A stretch of DNA of 64,000 nt, taken from contig NZ_CP151633.1 of NCBI RefSeq assembly GCF_038397715.1, forward strand, positions 3,224,001 through 3,288,000. Reading direction: 5' to 3'. The stretch is from Microbacterium sp. LWO14-1.2 (lineage in GTDB: Bacteria > Actinomycetota > Actinomycetes > Actinomycetales > Microbacteriaceae). The notes below the pieces were generated by a model, which searched no databases, was not told the DNA's origin, and was given only the letters and a program-made list of their open reading frames with translations. Below, piece after piece: positions 22,345 to 31,575 of the stretch (the first letter of the stretch is position 1; every line of letters begins with the position of its first letter). Position numbers and translations under genes: made by a program.

Positions 22345-23235
22345 GTGGCGGAGAAAGCGGCGAAGTCCAGGGCGAAGGCACGGAAGGCCGACGAGACACC
22401 CCTCGGACCGACCGGCCGGCCGTATCACGGGTTCCCCACCCCTGAGCCGCTGGCCTCGCACGGACCGGCTCGGATCATCGCCCTCTGCAACCAGAAGGGC
22501 GGCGTGGGCAAGACCACGACGTCGATCAACCTCGCCGCAGCCCTGGCGGAGTACGGCCGCAAGGTGCTCGCCGTCGACTTCGACCCGCAGGGCGCCCTGT
22601 CGGCGGGTCTCGGCATCCAGACGCACGACGTGACGACGATCTACGATCTGCTTCTCGACACCAAGCGCGATGCGCATGAGGCGATCGTGCACACGAGCGT
22701 CGACGGCCTCGACGTGATGCCCGCGAACATCGACCTCTCTGCCGCGGAGGTGCACCTCGTCAACGAGGTCGCCCGCGAGACGATCCTCGCGCGGGTGCTG
22801 CGTCAGGTCGCGGGGGAGTACGACGTCATCCTCATCGACTGCCAGCCGTCTCTCGGGCTGCTGACGGTGAACGCGTTGACCGCCGCTCACGGCGTCATCA
22901 TCCCGCTCGAGTGCGAGTTCTTCGCGCTTCGCGGCGTCGCTCTGCTGATCGAGACGATCGACAAGGTGCGCGACCGTCTGAACCCCTCCATCACCATGGA
23001 CGGACTGCTCGCGACGATGTACGACCCGCGCACGCTGCACTCGCGCGAGGTGCTGGAGCGTGTGGTCGAGGCGTTCGGCGACGACGTGCTCGAGACCGTC
23101 ATCGGTCGAACCGTCAAGTTCCCCGACGCGTCCGTCTCCGGCGTCCCCATCACCGAGTTCGCTCCGGAGCACGCCGCCGCCCAGGCGTACCTGCGGCTGG
23201 CGCGGGAGCTGGTCGCCCGTGGCGCCGTCGCCTGA
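22345..23235 (+). CDS. ParA/Soj-family ATPase
   Basis: 296 residues from GTG 22345. After a basic 45-residue N-terminus comes the deviant Walker A CNQKGGVGKTTTSINLAAAL, Walker A' VDFDPQGALSAGLGI, and Walker B YDVILIDCQPSLGLLTVNAL. The start was chosen because the in-frame sequence further upstream overlaps the permease gene in another frame. In actinobacteria a ParA paralogue regularly precedes scpAB; it is distinct from the oriC-linked ParA and its exact role is unclear, but a chromosome-organisation function with condensin loading is the natural inference. scpA overlaps its end by 17 nt. Confidence 0.9.
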   Translation: MAEKAAKSRAKARKADETPLGPTGRPYHGFPTPEPLASHGPARIIALCNQKGGVGKTTTSINLAAALAEYGRKVLAVDFDPQGALSAGLGIQTHDVTTIYDLLLDTKRDAHEAIVHTSVDGLDVMPANIDLSAAEVHLVNEVARETILARVLRQVAGEYDVILIDCQPSLGLLTVNALTAAHGVIIPLECEFFALRGVALLIETIDKVRDRLNPSITMDGLLATMYDPRTLHSREVLERVVEAFGDDVLETVIGRTVKFPDASVSGVPITEFAPEHAAAQAYLRLARELVARGAVA

Positions 23236-24097
23236 CGAGACCCCCGAGACGCTCGCGTCCGTCGAGTCGGACGAGGCGACAGCCGCGGCATCCGAGACGC
23301 CGTCGGCCGAGTCCGAGGCAGGGTTCCGGGTCTCGCTGTCGAACTTCGACGGACCGTTCGACCTGCTGCTGAACCTCATCTCGAAGCACGAGATGGACAT
23401 CACCGAGGTCTCGCTGAGCGCCGTCACGAACGAGTTCATCGCCTACCTGCAGCACCTCGACGACGACGAGGAACTCGATCAGGCATCGGAGTTCCTCGTC
23501 GTCGCAGCCACCCTCCTCGACATGAAGGTCGCCGGACTCCTCCCTCAGGGAGAGCTGGTGGATGCCGAGGCCGTGGCGCTCCTCGAAGCGCGCGACCTGC
23601 TGTTCGCGCGGCTGCTGCAGTACCGCGCCTTCAAGGAGGTGTCGGCCTGGTTCGCGCGCTGCCTGCAGCGGGAGGATCGCCGGCACGTCAGGGCGGTCAG
23701 GCTCGACGAGAAGCACCGCACGCAGACCCCCGAGCTCGTGTGGTCGCTGAGCGTCGACGACTTCGCGGCTCTCGCTCTGCTGGCCTTCGCGCCGAAGGAG
23801 ATCCCGCACGTCGGCCTCGACCATCTGCATGCTCCGCTCGTCAGCATCCGCGAACAGGCGGCGATCGTCGTCACGCTGCTGCGCGGCGCGGAGTCGCTGA
23901 GCTTCCGCGAGCTGGTGTCCGGCATCCGCGAGCCGGGCATCGTCGTGGCCCGGTTCATCTCCGTGCTGGAGCTGTACCGGCACGCTGCGCTGAGCTTCGA
24001 ACAACTGGAACCGCTCGGCGAGCTGACGCTGCGCTGGGCCGCCGACTCCTGGTCGGACGAGACACTCGCGAGCCTGGGGGCCGACTATGACCGATGA
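23219..24097 (+). CDS. scpA: Segregation and condensation protein A
   Basis: 292 residues from GTG 23219, inside the end of parA. The kleisin N-terminal domain starts FRVSLSNFDGPFDLLLNLIS KHEMDI... (about residues 36-60), and the family hallmark FDGPFDLLL is exact. The C-terminal winged-helix part includes SFRELVSGIREPGIVVARFI SVLEL. ScpA bridges the two Smc heads and recruits ScpB. An acidic 35-residue extension precedes the domain. scpB begins 11 nt before its stop. Confidence 0.94.
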   Translation: MAPSPDETPETLASVESDEATAAASETPSAESEAGFRVSLSNFDGPFDLLLNLISKHEMDITEVSLSAVTNEFIAYLQHLDDDEELDQASEFLVVAATLLDMKVAGLLPQGELVDAEAVALLEARDLLFARLLQYRAFKEVSAWFARCLQREDRRHVRAVRLDEKHRTQTPELVWSLSVDDFAALALLAFAPKEIPHVGLDHLHAPLVSIREQAAIVVTLLRGAESLSFRELVSGIREPGIVVARFISVLELYRHAALSFEQLEPLGELTLRWAADSWSDETLASLGADYDR

Positions 24098-24704
24098 CCT
24101 GACCGCACCGGCCGAGCAGGAGGCGGTGGACCGGACGGCTCCCACCGAGACTCCGCTGGCCGAGCGGATCGAGGCGATTCTGCTGATCATCGACGAGCCC
24201 ATCGGCCTGGTCGCCCTGGCTGCGGCCGTCGGATCGCCCGTGCCGGCCGTACGACAGACGATCGAGGCGCTGGTCGAGGACTACGACGGCCGGGGTGCCG
24301 GTCCGCGGCGCGGCTTCGAGCTGCGCGAGGTGGGCGGTGGCTGGCGTCTGTACGTGCGCGAAGACCACGACTCCCTCGTCGCCGAGTTCGTCGGCGGTCA
24401 GGCACCCGCACGGCTGTCGCAGGCGGCTCTCGAGACCCTCGCGGTCATCGCCTACAAGCAGCCCGTCACGCGCAGCCAGGTGGCGTCGATCCGGGCCGTC
24501 AACGTCGATTCGGTCGTGCGCACGCTCCTCGCACGAGGACTGATCACCGAGCTCTTCGCCGACTCGGAGACGGGCGCGATCAACTACGGCACCACCGACG
24601 CGCTGCTGCAGCACCTCGGGATCAACTCGCTCGACGAGCTGCCCCCGATCTCGCCGCTGCTCGACGACGGCGCCGATGGTTTCGATGAAGGAGTGGTCCG
24701 GTGA
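24087..24704 (+). CDS. scpB: Segregation and condensation protein B
   Basis: 205 residues from ATG 24087. Two winged-helix units are visible: RIEAILLIIDEPIGLVALAA at the start, and the second containing LSQAALETLAVIAYKQPVTR SQVASIRAVNVDSVVRTLL, the best-conserved ScpB signature, followed by NYGTTDALLQHLGINSLDEL. It dimerises and binds ScpA in the condensin complex. Its last codons (DEGVVR stop) are duplicated 71 bp downstream; see the repeat entry. Confidence 0.94.
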   Translation: MTDDLTAPAEQEAVDRTAPTETPLAERIEAILLIIDEPIGLVALAAAVGSPVPAVRQTIEALVEDYDGRGAGPRRGFELREVGGGWRLYVREDHDSLVAEFVGGQAPARLSQAALETLAVIAYKQPVTRSQVASIRAVNVDSVVRTLLARGLITELFADSETGAINYGTTDALLQHLGINSLDELPPISPLLDDGADGFDEGVVR

Positions 24705-24771
24705 GCAGGCACCGTATCTCCGCCGGCGACCGCGGCAGCGCACGATCCTGTTCCGATGAAGGAGTGGTCCG
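24683..24771 (+). repeat. 18-bp direct repeat spanning the scpB end and the rluB ribosome-binding site
   Basis: CGATGAAGGAGTGGTCCG occurs at 24683-24700 and 24754-24771, each followed by a base and TGA or ATGA. The unit contains the GAAGGAG ribosome-binding site. Between the copies runs a 24-residue open frame (GTG 24701 to TGA 24775) that ends in the same DEGVVR sequence as ScpB; it is probably a by-product of the duplication and not a functional gene. Confidence 0.8.
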
Positions 24772-25569
24772 ATGACCGGCTTTTCCCCCGACAGCGCACC
24801 CGAAGGTGTCCGACTGCAGAAGGTGCTCGCCGCGGCGGGGGTCGCATCCCGCCGGGTCGTGGAGCAGTACATCGTCGAGGGGCGGATCCGTGTGAACGGC
24901 CGCGCCGTGACCGAGCTGGGAACGCGCATCGACCCGGAGACCGATCTCGTCGACGTCGACGGGACGGCCGTGCAGCTCGATGTGTCCAAGCGCTACGTCA
25001 TGCTCAACAAGCCGACGGGTGTCGTCAGCAGCATGCGCGACGAGAGCGGCCGCCCCGACCTCCGCCGTTTCACGAAGGACTTCGAGGAGCGCCTGTACAA
25101 CGTCGGCCGCCTCGACGCCGAGACCAGCGGTCTGCTCGTGCTCACGAACGACGGCGAGCTCGCCCACGTCCTCGCGCACCCGTCGTTCGGCGTCACCAAG
25201 GTGTACATCGCCAAGGTCGACGGAGCGGTCACTGCGCAGACGATCTCGAAGCTCACGAAGGGGATCGAGCTGGAGGACGGTCCGATCGTCGCCGACAAGG
25301 CGCGGCTCCTGGACACCTCCCGCGGGTCGAGCCTCGTCGAGCTCACCCTGCACTCCGGTCGCAACCGGATCGTGCGTCGCATGATGGCGGCAGTGGGACA
25401 TCCCGTCACCGAGCTCGTTCGCCGCCAGTTCGGCCCGCTGCACCTGGGAACCCTCCCGGCCGGCCGCACGCGTGAACTGACTAAAATCGAACTCGGTGCG
25501 CTGCTGACTCTGGCGCGCCGTGATTCCGGTGTCGCCGCGGCGCCAGGCGAGCAGCAGGAGAACGAGTGA
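24772..25569 (+). CDS. rluB: RsuA/RluB-family pseudouridine synthase
   Basis: 265 residues from ATG 24772 with a good GAAGGAG site. An S4 domain (VRLQKVLAAAGVASRRVVEQ) at the N-terminus is followed by the catalytic domain with VMLNKPTGVVSS, and the catalytic Asp in VGRLDAETSGLLVLTNDGEL. The HSGRNRIVRRMMAAVGHPV motif is typical of the RsuA/RluB/E/F group. Probably modifies 23S rRNA near the peptidyl-transferase centre, as RluB does; precise site not derivable. Confidence 0.9.
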   Translation: MTGFSPDSAPEGVRLQKVLAAAGVASRRVVEQYIVEGRIRVNGRAVTELGTRIDPETDLVDVDGTAVQLDVSKRYVMLNKPTGVVSSMRDESGRPDLRRFTKDFEERLYNVGRLDAETSGLLVLTNDGELAHVLAHPSFGVTKVYIAKVDGAVTAQTISKLTKGIELEDGPIVADKARLLDTSRGSSLVELTLHSGRNRIVRRMMAAVGHPVTELVRRQFGPLHLGTLPAGRTRELTKIELGALLTLARRDSGVAAAPGEQQENE

Positions 25570-26717
25570 CCGAGACGACGAGTGCGCCCGGCGGGGCGCC
25601 GACGACCGGCGTGTCCGCGCCGCGCGTCGCGACCCGTCTGTCGGGCACCGTGCGCATCGTCGGCGCCGGCCTGCTCGGCGCGAGCATCGGGCACGCCCTC
25701 CGGGCGAAGGGCGTCGACGTCGTGCTCGCCGACACGTCTCCGGCTCAGCTGCGTCTCGCGATCGACTACGGCGCCGGTCGGGCTGCGACGGATGCCGACA
25801 CCCCCGCGCTCGTCGTGGTGGCTGTACCGCCCGACGTCACTGCGGATGTGATCGAGGCGGAACTCGCACGGTTCCCCGAGGCCGTGGTCACGGATGTCGC
25901 GAGCGTGAAGCTGGAGCCGTTCGCCGCCCTGCAGAAGCGCGGCGTCGACATCACCCGCTACATCGGCTCCCACCCGCTCGCCGGTCGGGAGCGCGGCGGA
26001 GCGATCTCCGCGCGAGCCGACCTGTTCATCGGGCGACCGTGGGTCGTCTGCCGAGACGGGGACACGAAGGCCTCCGACCTCGCTCTCGTCGAGGCTCTCG
26101 CTTTGGACGTCGGCGCCATGCCTCTCGAGATGACACCGGAGGAGCACGACCGGTCGGTCGCGCTCACATCGCACGTGCCGCAGGTCGTCGCGAGCCTGCT
26201 CGCCGCGCGGCTCGCCGTCGCCGACGAGGGCGCGCTGCGTCTGTCGGGTCAGGGCGTGCGCGACACGACGCGCATCGCGGCATCCGCGCCCGAGCTGTGG
26301 GTGCAGATCCTCGGCGCGAACGCCGGACCGGTCGTGGAGATCCTCGACGCGCTGGCAGACGACCTCCGCGAGGTGTCGGATGCGCTGCGGGCTCCGGACG
26401 CCCCCGGTGCACGGCGGGTGGTCGCGGAGACGATCAAGCAGGGGAACGACGGTGTCGAGCGCCTGCCGGGCAAGCATGGCCAGAACCATCGCTTCGAGAG
26501 CCTCGTCGTCATGGTCGACGACACCGCCGGCCAGCTCGGGCGACTGTTCGGAGAACTGGGCGAGCTCGGTGTCAACGTCGAGGATCTGCGCCTCGAGCAC
26601 TCGCCTGGTGCGCAGTTCGGCCTCGCCGAGATCAGCGTCGACCCTGCGGCGCTGCACGGTGCGATCACCGGACTCCAGGAACGCGGCTGGCGGATTGCAG
26701 GGGCGACCAATGACTGA
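25566..26717 (+). CDS. tyrA: Prephenate dehydrogenase
   Basis: 383 residues from GTG 25566, overlapping the rluB stop. The NAD-binding fold starts [20 protein letters not shown]; conserved DVASVKLEP and [13 protein letters not shown] follow. The helical dimerisation domain covers about residues 190-290. A C-terminal ACT-like domain ([36 protein letters not shown]) suggests feedback control by tyrosine. Product 4-hydroxyphenylpyruvate leads to tyrosine. It overlaps cmk by 8 nt. Confidence 0.92.
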   Translation: MTETTSAPGGAPTTGVSAPRVATRLSGTVRIVGAGLLGASIGHALRAKGVDVVLADTSPAQLRLAIDYGAGRAATDADTPALVVVAVPPDVTADVIEAELARFPEAVVTDVASVKLEPFAALQKRGVDITRYIGSHPLAGRERGGAISARADLFIGRPWVVCRDGDTKASDLALVEALALDVGAMPLEMTPEEHDRSVALTSHVPQVVASLLAARLAVADEGALRLSGQGVRDTTRIAASAPELWVQILGANAGPVVEILDALADDLREVSDALRAPDAPGARRVVAETIKQGNDGVERLPGKHGQNHRFESLVVMVDDTAGQLGRLFGELGELGVNVEDLRLEHSPGAQFGLAEISVDPAALHGAITGLQERGWRIAGATND

Positions 26718-27384
26718 CTTCATCGCGATCGACGGGCCCGCGGGTTCCGGCAAGTCGAGTGTCTCGAAAGCCGTCGCTCGACGGCTCGGTTTCGGCTATC
26801 TCGACACGGGATCGGCCTATCGGGCCCTCGCCTGGCACGTCCTCGACCGCGGTGCGGACACCGACGATGCGGATTCGGTGCGCGTCGCAGCATCCGACTT
26901 CCCGGTCCGGCTGGGGCTCGACCCCGACGACCGTACGGTGCTCGTCGGCGATGCCGACGTCACCGACGCGATCAGGGAGTCGCGGGTCTCCGGTGCCGTG
27001 AGCGGTGTCGCGCGCGTGCCCGAGGTGCGCGAGCAGGTCAACCGCCTGTTCCGCACGCTCGTCGCCGAGGCCCCCTACCCGGCCGTCGTCGTGGAGGGCC
27101 GTGACATCACCACCGTCGTCGCGCCCGACGCCCCTGTTCGGATCCTGCTCACCGCCGCGCCCGAGGTGCGTGCAGCGCGCCGCGCCGGTGAGCTCGCGGG
27201 CGAGAACGCCCAGGCCGTCGCCGAGGCGCTGCACAAGCGCGACGCCTCAGACAGTGCGGTCGTCGACTTCCTCAACGCCGCGGACGGCGTCGAGGTCGTC
27301 GACTCGACCGCGCTCGATTTCCCCCAGACCATCGACGCCGTACTCGCGGTGATCGAACGACTCCGAGGAGCACACCGTGGCTGA
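26710..27384 (+). CDS. cmk: Cytidylate kinase
   Basis: 224 residues. P-loop [20 protein letters not shown] at residues 6-25, the [13 protein letters not shown] substrate segment, and [20 protein letters not shown] with the conserved GRDI. It phosphorylates CMP and dCMP. Length fits. ATG 26710 lies within the end of tyrA; der starts 8 nt before its stop. Confidence 0.95.
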   Translation: MTDFIAIDGPAGSGKSSVSKAVARRLGFGYLDTGSAYRALAWHVLDRGADTDDADSVRVAASDFPVRLGLDPDDRTVLVGDADVTDAIRESRVSGAVSGVARVPEVREQVNRLFRTLVAEAPYPAVVVEGRDITTVVAPDAPVRILLTAAPEVRAARRAGELAGENAQAVAEALHKRDASDSAVVDFLNAADGVEVVDSTALDFPQTIDAVLAVIERLRGAHRG

Positions 27385-28897
27385 CGACGAATACGAAGGC
27401 GGCCCCGACCAGCTCGCCGAGAAGATGGACGCACTCGACGAGGAGCTGGCCGAACAGCGCGCGGAGACTCTGCGCGCCGGTCTCGCCGACTACGAGCTCG
27501 ACGACGAGGATGCCGCGCTCCTCGCCGGTGTGGCGCTCGGCGAGGACGGCATCCAGTTCCTGCCCGCGTTGCCCGTCGTGGCGATCGTGGGGCGCCCGAA
27601 CGTCGGCAAGTCCGCGCTCGTGAACCGCATCCTCGGTCGCCGTGAGGCCGTCGTGGAGGACACCCCTGGTGTCACGCGCGACCGCGTCACGTACAAGGCC
27701 GAGTGGAACGACCGTCGCTTCACACTCGTGGACACCGGCGGGTGGGAGCCCGACGCGAAGGGCATCGACCGTTCCGTGGCCGCGCAGGCCGAGGTCGCCA
27801 TCGACCTGTCGGACGTCGTTCTCTTCGTCGTCGACGCGATGGTCGGCGCCACCTCCACCGACGAGCACGTCGTGAAGCTGCTGCGCAAGAGCGGCAAGCC
27901 GGTCTTCCTCGTCGCCAACAAGATCGACGACAGCCGCCAGGAGCCCGAGGCCGCCGCGCTGTGGAACCTCGGTCTCGGCGAGCCGCATCCGGTCTCGGCG
28001 ATCCACGGTCGCGGCGTCGCCGACCTGCTGGACGCCGTGCTGAAGAAGCTGCCGGACGTCTCGGCTGTCGCGAAGGCGGAGATCGGCGGCCCGCGCCGCG
28101 TCGCCATCCTCGGGCGTCCGAACGTCGGCAAGTCCTCGCTGCTGAACAAGGCTGCGGGCGAGGAGCGCGTGGTCGTGAACGACCTCGCCGGCACCACGCG
28201 CGACCCGGTCGACGAGATCGTCGAGCTCGGCGGCAAGCTGTGGACGCTCGTCGACACCGCCGGTATCCGTCGCCGAGTGCACATGGCGCAGGGTGCCGAC
28301 TTCTACGCGTCGCTGCGGACCTCCGCCGCGCTCGAGAAGGCCGAGGTCGCGGTCGTCGTGCTCGATGTGTCGGAGACGATCAGCGAGCAGGACGTGCGCA
28401 TCATCGACCTCGTGCTCGAGTCGGGCCGTGCCCTCGTGCTCGCGTTCAACAAGTGGGACCGTCTGAACGACCTCGACCTCGAGAACGCCGACCGCCGTCG
28501 GTACCTCGAGCGCGAGATCGAGCAGGACCTCGCGCACGTCGCCTGGGCCCCGCGGGTGAACATCTCGGCGAAGACCGGTCGTCACCTCGACAAGCTCGTG
28601 CCGGCGCTCGAAACCGCTCTGGAGAACTGGGATCGCCGCATCCCCACGGGTAAGTTCAACGCCTTCCTCGCCGAGCTCGTGGCCGAGCACCCGCACCCGC
28701 TGCGCGGCGGCAAGCAGCCGCGCATCCTCTTCGGGACGCAGGCGTCGACCCGCCCGCCGACGTTCGTGCTGTTCACGACCGGATTCCTCGACCCCGGGTA
28801 CCGTCGCTTCATCCAGCGTCGCCTCCGCGAGCTGTACGAGTTCGAGGGAACGCCCATCGTCGTCAACATGCGCGTCCGCGAGAAGCGCCAGCGCTGA
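27377..28897 (+). CDS. der: Ribosome-assembly GTPase Der (EngA)
   Basis: 506 residues from GTG 27377. An acidic 65-residue N-terminal extension precedes two tandem GTPase domains: first G1 [16 protein letters not shown] with DTGGWE and NKID, second G1 [16 protein letters not shown] with DTAGIRRR and NKWD. A C-terminal KH-like domain ends in RVREKRQR. Der acts in 50S subunit maturation. Last gene of the parA-der operon, followed by a terminator. Confidence 0.96.
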   Translation: MADDEYEGGPDQLAEKMDALDEELAEQRAETLRAGLADYELDDEDAALLAGVALGEDGIQFLPALPVVAIVGRPNVGKSALVNRILGRREAVVEDTPGVTRDRVTYKAEWNDRRFTLVDTGGWEPDAKGIDRSVAAQAEVAIDLSDVVLFVVDAMVGATSTDEHVVKLLRKSGKPVFLVANKIDDSRQEPEAAALWNLGLGEPHPVSAIHGRGVADLLDAVLKKLPDVSAVAKAEIGGPRRVAILGRPNVGKSSLLNKAAGEERVVVNDLAGTTRDPVDEIVELGGKLWTLVDTAGIRRRVHMAQGADFYASLRTSAALEKAEVAVVVLDVSETISEQDVRIIDLVLESGRALVLAFNKWDRLNDLDLENADRRRYLEREIEQDLAHVAWAPRVNISAKTGRHLDKLVPALETALENWDRRIPTGKFNAFLAELVAEHPHPLRGGKQPRILFGTQASTRPPTFVLFTTGFLDPGYRRFIQRRLRELYEFEGTPIVVNMRVREKRQR

Positions 28898-28908
28898 TCA
28901 TCGAGCCT

Positions 28909-28943
28909 CGACGGGCCGTCCGCTTCCCGCGGGCGGCCCGTCG
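28909..28943 (+). terminator. Terminator after der
   Basis: A 15-bp stem with one G-T pair (CGACGGGCCGTCCGC with GCGGGCGGCCCGTCG), loop TTCCC, 11 nt after the der stop; no long T tract. Confidence 0.75.
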
Positions 28944-29003
28944 CTGTTCCCGCATGTGACCGGCGCGAGTGCCGATGCCCGGATGCTGTGAAAGGCTGAG
29001 GGG

Positions 29004-29936
29004 GTGACTGTCGTTCCTCCTGCCGCCGGCGAACCGCGTCGCCCGGACGGGCCTCGCAATCCCGGTGACGCCTGGGTCGTGGCCCCGACCGGGGAGAAGT
29101 ACTGGGGTCGCTTCGGTGCCGCAGGACTGCTCGCCGTGGATGCCGAGCGGGGCATTCTGCTGCAGCACCGAGTGGCCTGGAGCCACTTCGGGGGCACCTG
29201 GGGTCTGCCCGGTGGCGCGCTGCACGAGGGGGAGAGTGCGATCCTCGGCGCGGTGCGGGAAGCGCAAGAGGAAGCCGGGGTGCCGGATGCCTCGGTGCGT
29301 CCGAGGTTCACGAGCGTGCTCGACCTCGGAATCTGGTCGTACACGACCGTCGTCGCTGATGTCGTCGAGCCTTTCGAACCGGTGATCAGCGACCCGGAGA
29401 GCGTCGCGCTGGAGTGGGTGCCGCTCGACGAGGTGTCGTCGCGGCCGTTGCACCCGGGTTTCGGTAACGCGTGGCCGATCTTGCGCAGGCTTCTCGATGT
29501 CCGCCCGTCCGTGGTCGTCGATGCGGCGAACGTGGTGGGCTCGGTGCCGGACGGTTGGTGGAAGGACCGCGCCGGTGCGGCGACCCGGCTTGCTGACGAA
29601 CTGAACGGGTTGGCGGTGGGTGCCGACGATCTCGATCTCGGCGGCACGTCGTGGTTCCCTCCCGTCGCGTTCGTCGTGGAGGGTGCTGCCCGAGGTATGG
29701 ACGCCCCCGACGTGGATGAGTCCGACGCCCTCCTGCCCGCGGGTATCGTGTCGGTCGTCGCGGCCGAGGCGGCGGGCGATGATGCGATCGTCGCCGAGGT
29801 GGAGCGACGGGTCGCGCGGGGGGAGTACGTGGTGGCGGTGACGAGCGACCGTGAGCTGCGGGAGCGGGTGTCGGCCGCCGGAGCGGCGCAGGTGCGCTCT
29901 GCGGGCTGGCTCCGCGGCGTGCTCGACGCGCGGTGA
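29004..29936 (+). CDS. NUDIX hydrolase fused to a NYN/PIN-like domain
   Basis: 310 residues from GTG 29004. Residues about 25-160 are a NUDIX hydrolase: GLPGGALHEGESAILGAVRE plus AQEEAGV gives the complete NUDIX box. From about residue 168 the sequence turns into PSVVVDAANVVGSVPDGWWK, the D-x-x-N start of NYN (YacP-like) nucleases, with later Asp residues in VVAVTSDRELRERV. The second part therefore looks like a PIN-fold RNase, where the Asp in VVDAANV and that in TSDREL would bind metal. A combined nucleotide-cleaning and RNA-cleaving role is inference. Stands alone between the der terminator and a tandem repeat. Confidence 0.8.
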   Translation: MTVVPPAAGEPRRPDGPRNPGDAWVVAPTGEKYWGRFGAAGLLAVDAERGILLQHRVAWSHFGGTWGLPGGALHEGESAILGAVREAQEEAGVPDASVRPRFTSVLDLGIWSYTTVVADVVEPFEPVISDPESVALEWVPLDEVSSRPLHPGFGNAWPILRRLLDVRPSVVVDAANVVGSVPDGWWKDRAGAATRLADELNGLAVGADDLDLGGTSWFPPVAFVVEGAARGMDAPDVDESDALLPAGIVSVVAAEAAGDDAIVAEVERRVARGEYVVAVTSDRELRERVSAAGAAQVRSAGWLRGVLDAR

Positions 29937-29940
29937 CGCT

Positions 29941-30080
29941 CTGCGGCTCCCGGTGAGAGTGAGCGGCTCCCGGTGAGAACGGGCCGCTCCTGCTGAAAGC
30001 CGACGGCGCCCGCTGGGAACGGGCCGCTCCTGCTAAGAGCCGACGGCGCCCGCTGAGAACCGGTCGCTCCTGCTGAGAGC
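29941..30080. repeat. Seven tandem 20-bp units between convergent genes
   Basis: Exactly seven 20-bp units fill the gap between the NUDIX/NYN gene and the DUF222-HNH gene. Units read like GAGCGGCTCCCGGTGAGAAC and GGGCCGCTCCTGCTGAGAGC, with the two forms alternating to give a 40-bp higher-order period in the last five units. No spacers, so not a CRISPR array. Confidence 0.9.
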
Positions 30081-30083
30081 CGC

Positions 30084-31538
30084 TCACACGAACATCACCC
30101 GGCGTCGCGGCGGATCGGTGTACTGGCGACCGAGCGGGCTCGTCCAGGTGACCTCGCCGCCCGGGCCCTGCTGCGCCGTCCACCGATGCCGATCATCGAT
30201 ATCGGGGTGCTTCAGCGAATGGTGGGTCGTGCAGAAGTGACTGAGGTTGTCGAGGCGCGTGCGACCACCGCGGGCATGATCGTGGTTGTGATCGATCTCG
30301 CACCGGTGCACCGGCATCCGACACCCTGGGAATCGACAGTGCTGATCGCGTGCCCGGAGGAATCGTCGCATCGCTTCCGTCGGCGTGTAGGTGTCGGTCT
30401 CGACGACGAGGCCGGCGGGATCGAGGAAGAGACGCGACCAGCCGGTGTGGCGTCCCGCCAGCGCTCGGGCGATGTCGGGGTCGAGCGGACCGTATCCGTC
30501 GAGCTCTGCGGGGCGGTCGTCGGCGCCGGCGAGGGTGTTCGCGGCGACCGTGACCTGGATCCGAGGGTGGACGGCATCGAGACCCGACCCGAGCGCGTCA
30601 CTCGGAATCGCCGCCAGGAGAAGATCGGCGAGAAGGTCGGCACGGATCTGATCGAGCGTCCGCTCGTCGGAGGGAAGGTGCTCGATCGCCGTGCTGGTGG
30701 GGTCGGTCAGGGGGTCGGTGAATGCTCCGAGCGGGTCGGTCGTGAATGTGCCGCCTTCGCCGTGGATGACGCCTTGCTCGTAGGACTCGAGTCGCGGGTC
30801 GTCGGGGGAGAGCTCGTCGGCGTCGATACCGTCGGTCGCGGGCTCGAGCACAGGCAGCACCGGTTCGCGGTTGTCGCGGCCACGGACGATCTCGCGTGCC
30901 AGACGGGTGAGCCGATCGGCGATCGCGACGGCGATCCACTCAGGGAGAACCGCTGTCAGCAGAGCCAGCCCGTCGTCGACCGAACGCACGCTGACGCAGC
31001 GCTCGTCTTTCGCGCGCCGGTGGCGTTCGACGACCGTCTCGCCGGCGAGGGCCGACGCGACCTGCCTTGCATGGGCGCGCGTGCGGGCGGCTGTGTCCTG
31101 CTCGGCGACCACGAGCACCGCGGCCTCGAAGAGGGCGAGCGTCTCGGCATCCACTCGTCGGCTGTGTACTGCGTCACTCACGACGGCACTGGCGTGGACG
31201 ATCTCGCGCACGTGGGCGACGGTGATCGTTCCTGCGGCGAACGCTGCTCGCACGGAAGGCAGATCCCGCGACAGTGTGCGGGCGTCGGTGAACGACTGCT
31301 CGACGGCTCCGCGCGAGAGGCGCGCGCCAGCCGAATACTCCGACAGCATCGACCGGTAGATGGAATCGCGGTGGAAGGGGTTCTCGGCGACGTCCGCATC
31401 GTGAACGGCGATCCGCTCGATCAGGAGCTCGGACGCTTCCGCCTCGAGGGCGGCGATACGGCGCCTCTTGTCGGTCCAGGCGTCGAGCAGGCGCTGCCGC
31501 TCCTCGAGATCGAGGTCGAGGTCGGTACGCCGGGTCAT
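30084..31538 (-). CDS. DUF222 (13E12-type) protein with HNH endonuclease domain
   Basis: 484 residues. The N-terminal 330 residues form the helical DUF222 domain found in the 13E12 repeat family of mycobacteria. The C-terminal HNH nuclease reads RFPGCRMPVHRCEIDHNHDH then ARGGRTRLDNLSHFCTTHHS, with the conserved Cys pairs and the HNH residues. Its mRNA is probably leaderless: TAAACT (31545-31550) lies 6 nt before the ATG. An SOS box overlaps this promoter, which agrees with LexA control known for several mycobacterial 13E12 genes. Function is unknown; a DNA-damage-linked or mobile nuclease is plausible. Confidence 0.9.
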   Translation of the reverse strand: MTRRTDLDLDLEERQRLLDAWTDKRRRIAALEAEASELLIERIAVHDADVAENPFHRDSIYRSMLSEYSAGARLSRGAVEQSFTDARTLSRDLPSVRAAFAAGTITVAHVREIVHASAVVSDAVHSRRVDAETLALFEAAVLVVAEQDTAARTRAHARQVASALAGETVVERHRRAKDERCVSVRSVDDGLALLTAVLPEWIAVAIADRLTRLAREIVRGRDNREPVLPVLEPATDGIDADELSPDDPRLESYEQGVIHGEGGTFTTDPLGAFTDPLTDPTSTAIEHLPSDERTLDQIRADLLADLLLAAIPSDALGSGLDAVHPRIQVTVAANTLAGADDRPAELDGYGPLDPDIARALAGRHTGWSRLFLDPAGLVVETDTYTPTEAMRRFLRARDQHCRFPGCRMPVHRCEIDHNHDHARGGRTRLDNLSHFCTTHHSLKHPDIDDRHRWTAQQGPGGEVTWTSPLGRQYTDPPRRRVMFV

Positions 31539-31548
31539 GCCTCCAGTT

Positions 31549-31564
31549 TAGAACAAATGTTCGA
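31549..31564 (-). promoter_or_regulatory. LexA/SOS box upstream of the DUF222-HNH gene
   Basis: Read towards the gene: TCGAACATTTGTTCTA, 11 of 12 defined positions of the actinobacterial consensus TCGAAC-N4-GTTCGA. It overlaps the -10 box by 2 nt and starts 11 nt before the ATG, an ideal repressor position. Confidence 0.8.
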
Positions 31565-31575
31565 GCGCGAACCGG

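Noticed and set aside
24701..24775. 24-residue gene between scpB and rluB
   Set aside because: It consists of a duplicated tail and linker; best explained by the direct repeat.
29941..30080. CRISPR-like array
   Set aside because: Units are directly adjacent with no unique spacers and no cas genes.
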